A DNA stretch of 31,123 bases. Source: a virus. The notes beneath the pieces were generated by a model that had not been told where the DNA came from, made no database searches, and worked only from the letters and a program-made list of their open reading frames with translations. Below, piece by piece: positions 28,533-31,123 of the stretch. The stretch is from positions 1-31,123 of the IMG/VR virus record IMGVR_UViG_3300030107_002022. One strand, written 5' to 3'. The translations under genes and the position numbers were made by a program. Each line of letters starts with the position of its first letter. Position 1 is the first letter of the stretch.

Positions 28533-29399
28533 ATGAATGATTTATCTACAACAAACTTTGCCATTCAAACTGAAAACGAATGGTCATTCCCAATCGACAC
28601 CTGTGATTTACATACTGTCACAAACTTCGAATCGATAGATGTGCCACCATCAATGGCTCGTTGTATCGTACGAACCGATACCAATCAAGTGCTTGGTGTG
28701 CATGGTTCTAAATACAAAGCCATCAAGCATGATGATGTGGTCAACTCAGTGTTCGAGGCTGTTACCGCATCGGGCATATCAAAGGATTATGACCACAAAG
28801 TCAATGTCTTTGACAATGGCGCAAAGATGCGCGGCATCATCAGGTTTAATGATCTTATCATTGAGCCATCAGTTGGTGACATCATTGCATTTCAGTTAAC
28901 ATTCTTCAACTCATACGATGGATCGTGGGCATTTCAGCAATCAGCTGAAGGAATACGACTGGACTGCCTCAATGGTATGGTCAGTCAATACTCTGTCGCA
29001 AAAACATGGCAGAAACACACAGCCAACATCAATGTCAAAGCAAGTGCCAGCAAATTACAAGCTGCGCTTGATGGTTTCTTCACAACCAAAGAGCAATACA
29101 TAGCTTGGCAAAACATACATGTCAGTGACCAGATGGCAGAAGATTTCTTCAAGCACAAAGTCTGCCGCATCAAGAACAATACAAGCACATTCAAATGGAA
29201 TGAGAAACGGCTTGATGACCTCATGGTATGCTGGCGTAATGATAGTCAGGCATTGGGGCAAAACAAATGGGCATTATACAACGCCTTGACCTACTGGTCA
29301 TCACACACAGAGGACAACAAATCACCAGCAAACACACAGCGTTTGCGTGAAGGTGTTGTTGCCAAAGCTATCAACAAATGGAACTGGGAGATTGCGTAA
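28533..29399 (+). CDS. DUF932 family protein
   Basis: A 288-aa protein of the DUF932 (phage/plasmid-like protein) family. Typical features are an N-terminal region with ARCIVRTDTNQVLGVHGSKYKAIKHDDVV near residues 43-71, a middle with GAKMRGIIRFNDL and FQLTFFNSYDGSWAFQQSAEGIRLDCLNGMV, and the C-terminal ALYNALTYWSSHTED. The family is widespread on phages and plasmids, and its biochemical role is not firmly known; links to DNA replication or recombination are often assumed. ATG 28533 is chosen for its AGGAGG at 28522-28527. Its stop overlaps the next start. Confidence 0.85.
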   Translation: MNDLSTTNFAIQTENEWSFPIDTCDLHTVTNFESIDVPPSMARCIVRTDTNQVLGVHGSKYKAIKHDDVVNSVFEAVTASGISKDYDHKVNVFDNGAKMRGIIRFNDLIIEPSVGDIIAFQLTFFNSYDGSWAFQQSAEGIRLDCLNGMVSQYSVAKTWQKHTANINVKASASKLQAALDGFFTTKEQYIAWQNIHVSDQMAEDFFKHKVCRIKNNTSTFKWNEKRLDDLMVCWRNDSQALGQNKWALYNALTYWSSHTEDNKSPANTQRLREGVVAKAINKWNWEIA

Positions 29400-29680
29400 T
29401 GACTGCACCTAAATTTACAAAACAACATTTTGAATTTGTTGCCGACTTCTTCGGTCCACTCATGCATCATCCAAGTGATATTGTCGAGGCAGCTGAACAT
29501 CTTGCCAAGACAAATCCAAACTTCAAAAAAGATCTATTCATGGATCGTGCAACTCAGGCATGGGAGGCTCGTCATCTTGACGAGCAACATGCTGAAATGC
29601 AGGACAATGAATCCATGACCGACAGTAAACTTACAACCACTTACTTCGAGGATGAAATCAAATGGCTGTATCAGAAATGA
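29399..29680 (+). CDS. Hypothetical helical protein
   Basis: A 93-aa protein starting at an ATG overlapping the DUF932 TAA (TAATG). MTAPKFTKQHFEFVADFFGPL at the start and then helices with DIVEAAEHLAKTNPNFKKDLF and FEDEIKWLYQK. I recall short proteins of this kind (KHFEFIADxxGP) beside DUF932 genes in phages, with no assigned role. Probably works with the DUF932 protein (inference from coupling). Confidence 0.62.
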   Translation: MTAPKFTKQHFEFVADFFGPLMHHPSDIVEAAEHLAKTNPNFKKDLFMDRATQAWEARHLDEQHAEMQDNESMTDSKLTTTYFEDEIKWLYQK

Positions 29681-29862
29681 ATACATTGTGGCTAATGGAT
29701 GTGCAAGGATATTGCAGTCGAAAGATTGAAGTCATTGCAGATAACGAAGAAGAAGCCAAAGAACGGGCTTGTGAAGAGTTTCACAGACTTTGGAAAGCAC
29801 AACCAGATCAACACTTTGACCTGTATGAAATGGATATATGGGAGGCAACCAATGAAAATTAA
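29677..29862 (+). CDS. Hypothetical small protein
   Basis: A 61-aa protein starting MNTLWLMDVQGYCSRKIEVI at 29677, where ATGA overlaps the previous stop. The in-frame ATG at 29662 is less likely. Then EEEAKERACEEFHRLWKAQ forms a helix. The layout (strand, then a helix rich in E/A) resembles small domains such as DpnD/PcfM-like, but no family can be claimed. Confidence 0.6.
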   Translation: MNTLWLMDVQGYCSRKIEVIADNEEEAKERACEEFHRLWKAQPDQHFDLYEMDIWEATNEN

Positions 29863-30043
29863 TAAAAAAGTGATGGAATTGATTGCCGAGTATAATGCAC
29901 AGTATGCAAATGCATGGCCTGGCGATCCTGAAATGACCTACGATAAAATACTACAACTTTGTAATCACAATTTACAAATGGTCACAGATCATTTTGAATA
30001 TGCGGATAACGTAGAACCGCTTGGAGGCATTGATGATGAATGA
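29852..30043 (+). CDS. Hypothetical small protein
   Basis: A 63-aa protein. ATG 29852 follows GGAGGC and overlaps the upstream gene by 11 bp; an upstream in-frame region is only the shadow of that gene. The sequence starts MKINKKVMELIAEYNAQYAN and continues helical with HNLQMVTDHFEYADNV, ending acidic (GGIDDE). No family is recognised. It overlaps the start of the DnaA-like gene. Confidence 0.6.
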   Translation: MKINKKVMELIAEYNAQYANAWPGDPEMTYDKILQLCNHNLQMVTDHFEYADNVEPLGGIDDE

Positions 30044-30338
30044 TTACCCTAAACTGAGAGAAATACAACTAGCAGTCAGCAAAGTAACTGGCGTTGGTAT
30101 GCACGAGCTTATATCAAATCGCAAGCATGCTCGAATCTATAACGCTCGTTACATGTATTACCTGATGGCAGCTGAATGTACGCCAAAGAGTTTTGTACAG
30201 ATAGGTGATGCTATCTACAAAGACCACACAACAGTTATGGCTGGCAAACAAAAAGCCAAGACAAAACTGGGTGATATCAACTGGCTCACTCAGCTACGGC
30301 AAGTATGCATCGAATTGGGGTTGCCATTGATTGCATAA
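30033..30338 (+). CDS. Stand-alone DnaA domain IV (Bac_DnaA_C-like) protein
   Basis: A 101-aa protein consisting of the DNA-binding domain of the initiator DnaA without the AAA+ part. After a lead helix (LREIQLAVSKVTGVGMHELI), residues 29-70 give SNRKHARIYNARYMYYLMAA, then FVQIGDAIYKDHTTVMAG, where D64-HTTV is the DnaA signature that contacts DnaA boxes. ATG at 30033 (or 30036) follows GGAGG at 30023-30027; the TTG at 30021 is too early. It may bind DnaA boxes to direct or block replication. Candidate sites lie at 3286-3369. Confidence 0.85.
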   Translation: MMNDYPKLREIQLAVSKVTGVGMHELISNRKHARIYNARYMYYLMAAECTPKSFVQIGDAIYKDHTTVMAGKQKAKTKLGDINWLTQLRQVCIELGLPLIA

Positions 30339-30358
30339 ATGCAGTATGCTTACTGCAT
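30339..30358. promoter_or_regulatory. Perfect 8-bp-arm palindrome, candidate operator
   Basis: ATGCAGTA (30339-30346) and TACTGCAT (30351-30358) are reverse complements around TGCT. The palindrome lies between the stop of the DnaA-like gene and the start codon of the HTH gene, where an autoregulatory site would be expected. Confidence 0.55.
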
Positions 30359-30542
30359 GATTACATACCTAGACCAACTAATCAAAGCGGCAACAGATAG
30401 AAACCTATCTATTCTTGCCGCTTTCCGTAAAGCAAATGTACCTACCAGCACGTACTATCGAACACGTGCTGGTAAAGATCTTCGATTGTCAACAGCAAGG
30501 AAAGTGATGGATGCAATTACATCCAGTGAAAACCGTAAATGA
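30357..30542 (+). CDS. Small HTH DNA-binding protein
   Basis: A 61-aa protein starting MITYLDQLIKAATDRNLSIL. The helix-turn-helix is LAAFRKANVPTSTYYRTRAG followed by LRLSTARKVMDAI, matching small phage HTH regulators of the type ANVPxSTYxR. An alternative ATG at 30339 would put the palindrome inside the gene. A repressor or activator role is likely, possibly on the palindrome at its own start (inference). Confidence 0.68.
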   Translation: MITYLDQLIKAATDRNLSILAAFRKANVPTSTYYRTRAGKDLRLSTARKVMDAITSSENRK

Positions 30543-30741
30543 TATTTGGACTGACGCTGTTAAAGATCTTGTGACATTGCGTAAAGCGCAAAAAATATCA
30601 CAAGCAGAACTTGCGTTTCGTATAGGATGTGAGCCATCCTTTATCCATAAACTAGAAAGAGAGAAACGGTATCCCTCACATCACTTATTGGTAACATGGA
30701 TTCATGCCCTCGAAGCGAAAATCGAAATCAAAACAAAATAA
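30511..30741 (+). CDS. XRE (Cro/C1) family HTH regulator
   Basis: A 76-aa protein. The HTH is clear: LVTLRKAQKISQAELAFRIG followed by CEPSFIHKLEREKRYPSHHLL, as in Cro/C1-type proteins. The ATG at 30511 overlaps the previous HTH gene by 32 bp; a GTG at 30526 would reduce this to 17 bp, and the start is uncertain. Two adjacent small HTH genes suggest a simple regulatory switch, but there is no integrase, so a lytic regulator is as likely as a repressor of lysogeny. Confidence 0.8.
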   Translation: MQLHPVKTVNDIWTDAVKDLVTLRKAQKISQAELAFRIGCEPSFIHKLEREKRYPSHHLLVTWIHALEAKIEIKTK

Positions 30742-31006
30742 AACTGGTTATGCGGCTAAGTGTGATCACTGCAAGACTACTTCTAATTATTATGTTGTCA
30801 CAGGCATTGATAATGTTTGGTGTGTGGATTGTTTGGAGTATCATGGATGGGAACATCTCAGCGCAATAAAGGAAGCTACCATGAAAGGTGGTGGGTCGAA
30901 TGGTTCCAGAAGAACGGTGCCAAAGCGAATCGCCAACCTCTCTCAGGACAGCTGGGTGGAGACTTTCAAGGTGACATCAAGATCGAAACTGAATCAGGAT
31001 TTCTAA
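30704..31006 (+). CDS. Zinc-ribbon-like small protein
   Basis: Up to 100 aa. The N-terminus is basic (MPSKRKSKSKQNKTGYAAK), followed by two CxxC pairs, CDHCKTTSNYYVVTG and WCVDC, which suit a zinc ribbon, and a short helix (HGWEHLSAI). From about residue 48 the frame runs over the nuclease gene that starts at 30847, for 160 bp, and the sequence there looks non-native (GGGSNGSRRTVPKRIANLS). Either the two genes truly overlap, or the real protein is shorter and a frame change fuses or ends it. It also overlaps the XRE gene by 38 bp. Confidence 0.6.
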   Translation: MPSKRKSKSKQNKTGYAAKCDHCKTTSNYYVVTGIDNVWCVDCLEYHGWEHLSAIKEATMKGGGSNGSRRTVPKRIANLSQDSWVETFKVTSRSKLNQDF

Positions 31007-31123
31007 TTGCCGAATCAAAATATCAGGCAACAGGCAGAGGATTCGGATTACTTACAACAACACATAAAAATCAGCCATCGGATTTGTATCTTCTAAAACA
31101 AAAAACCGGGCCAAACTTTATAT
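30847..31123 (+). CDS. PD-(D/E)XK nuclease, Holliday-resolvase-like (5' part, gene crosses the contig join)
   Basis: The gene starts MGTSQRNKGSYHERWWVEWF at 30847, with GGAG eight nt before the ATG. It contains ANRQPLSGQLGGDFQGDIKI and LIAESKYQATGRGFG. The order K/E-R...PLSG-GG...GDI...ExK matches small archaeal/phage Holliday-junction resolvase-like or Vsr-type nucleases; the catalytic residues are D in GDIKI and ESK. The frame stays open to the contig end and continues at base 3 to the TAA at 158 (111 aa in all). Likely roles are resolution of branched DNA before packaging or in the ERF/exonuclease recombination pathway. Confidence 0.85.
   Translation, partial: MGTSQRNKGSYHERWWVEWFQKNGAKANRQPLSGQLGGDFQGDIKIETESGFLIAESKYQATGRGFGLLTTTHKNQPSDLYLLKQKTGPNFI
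31026..31123. repeat. Right copy of the 98-bp terminal direct repeat
   Basis: Identical to 2-99. See the left copy. Together with the reading frame across the join, it shows that the assembly is complete or circular. Confidence 0.95.

Noticed and set aside
1-31123. Integrase, attachment site or lysogeny module
   Set aside because: Two small HTH genes are present, but no tyrosine or serine recombinase and no att-like repeat was seen.
1-31123. CRISPR array, tRNA genes or insertion sequence
   Set aside because: No regular repeat-spacer pattern, no cloverleaf with a TTC-type arm, and no transposase frame was found by eye; a program such as tRNAscan-SE would be needed to be sure.

Overview
The window looks like the complete genome of a small tailed phage of podovirus type. 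Bases 2-99 recur exactly at 31026-31123, so the contig closes on itself, and one nuclease gene runs across the join. The non-redundant length would be about 31,024 bp. The virion genes match the T7-type plan: gp8-like portal, gp9-like scaffold, capsid, gp11/gp12 tail tube, gp14/15/16-like internal proteins and a gp17-like fibre N-terminus. No DNA polymerase, primase, helicase, phage RNA polymerase, integrase or tRNA gene was found. The AT-leaning composition, the GTA-type 3-TM holin and several small gene families I recall from uncultured marine phages suggest an aquatic, probably alphaproteobacterial host. That host guess is inference.

Layout: two transcription blocks diverge at about 26.96-27.35 kb and converge at about 3.15 kb. 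The plus-strand (early or middle) block runs from 27,355 to the contig end and on from base 1 to 3,165. It carries a 158-aa unknown protein, a DUF932 protein, several small unknowns, a stand-alone DnaA domain-IV protein, two small HTH proteins, a zinc-ribbon protein, a PD-(D/E)XK (Holliday-resolvase-like) nuclease, a winged-helix-like protein, a YqaJ/lambda-type exonuclease, an ERF single-strand annealing protein and an SSB-like or DUF736-like protein ending in DDIPF. These imply recombination-linked replication that borrows the host replisome.

The minus-strand (late) block runs from 26,959 down to 3,131: TerS, a secreted extensin/M15-like peptidase, a 273-aa unknown, a run of very small basic proteins, TerL, portal, Bbp19-like protein, scaffold, gp13-like GNAT protein, capsid, a capsid-adjacent small protein, gp11, gp12, three internal virion proteins, fibre, three tandem small fibre-tip paralogues, two tail-associated proteins, four membrane, holin or exported proteins, a terminator, and an M15 peptidase.

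The stretch from about 26.4 to 27.95 kb, around TerS and the divergent promoter region, differs from the rest. It is visibly richer in G and C, full of nested inverted repeats, and carries repeated TGTCCCCC and CCCCCTCGG motifs. It is the best candidate for a packaging or control locus. Other points of interest are the DnaA domain-IV protein together with a small cluster of DnaA-box-like sites in the M15 gene, and the fibre-tip cassettes whose shared C-terminal GDLA codons also form the ribosome binding site of the next gene.
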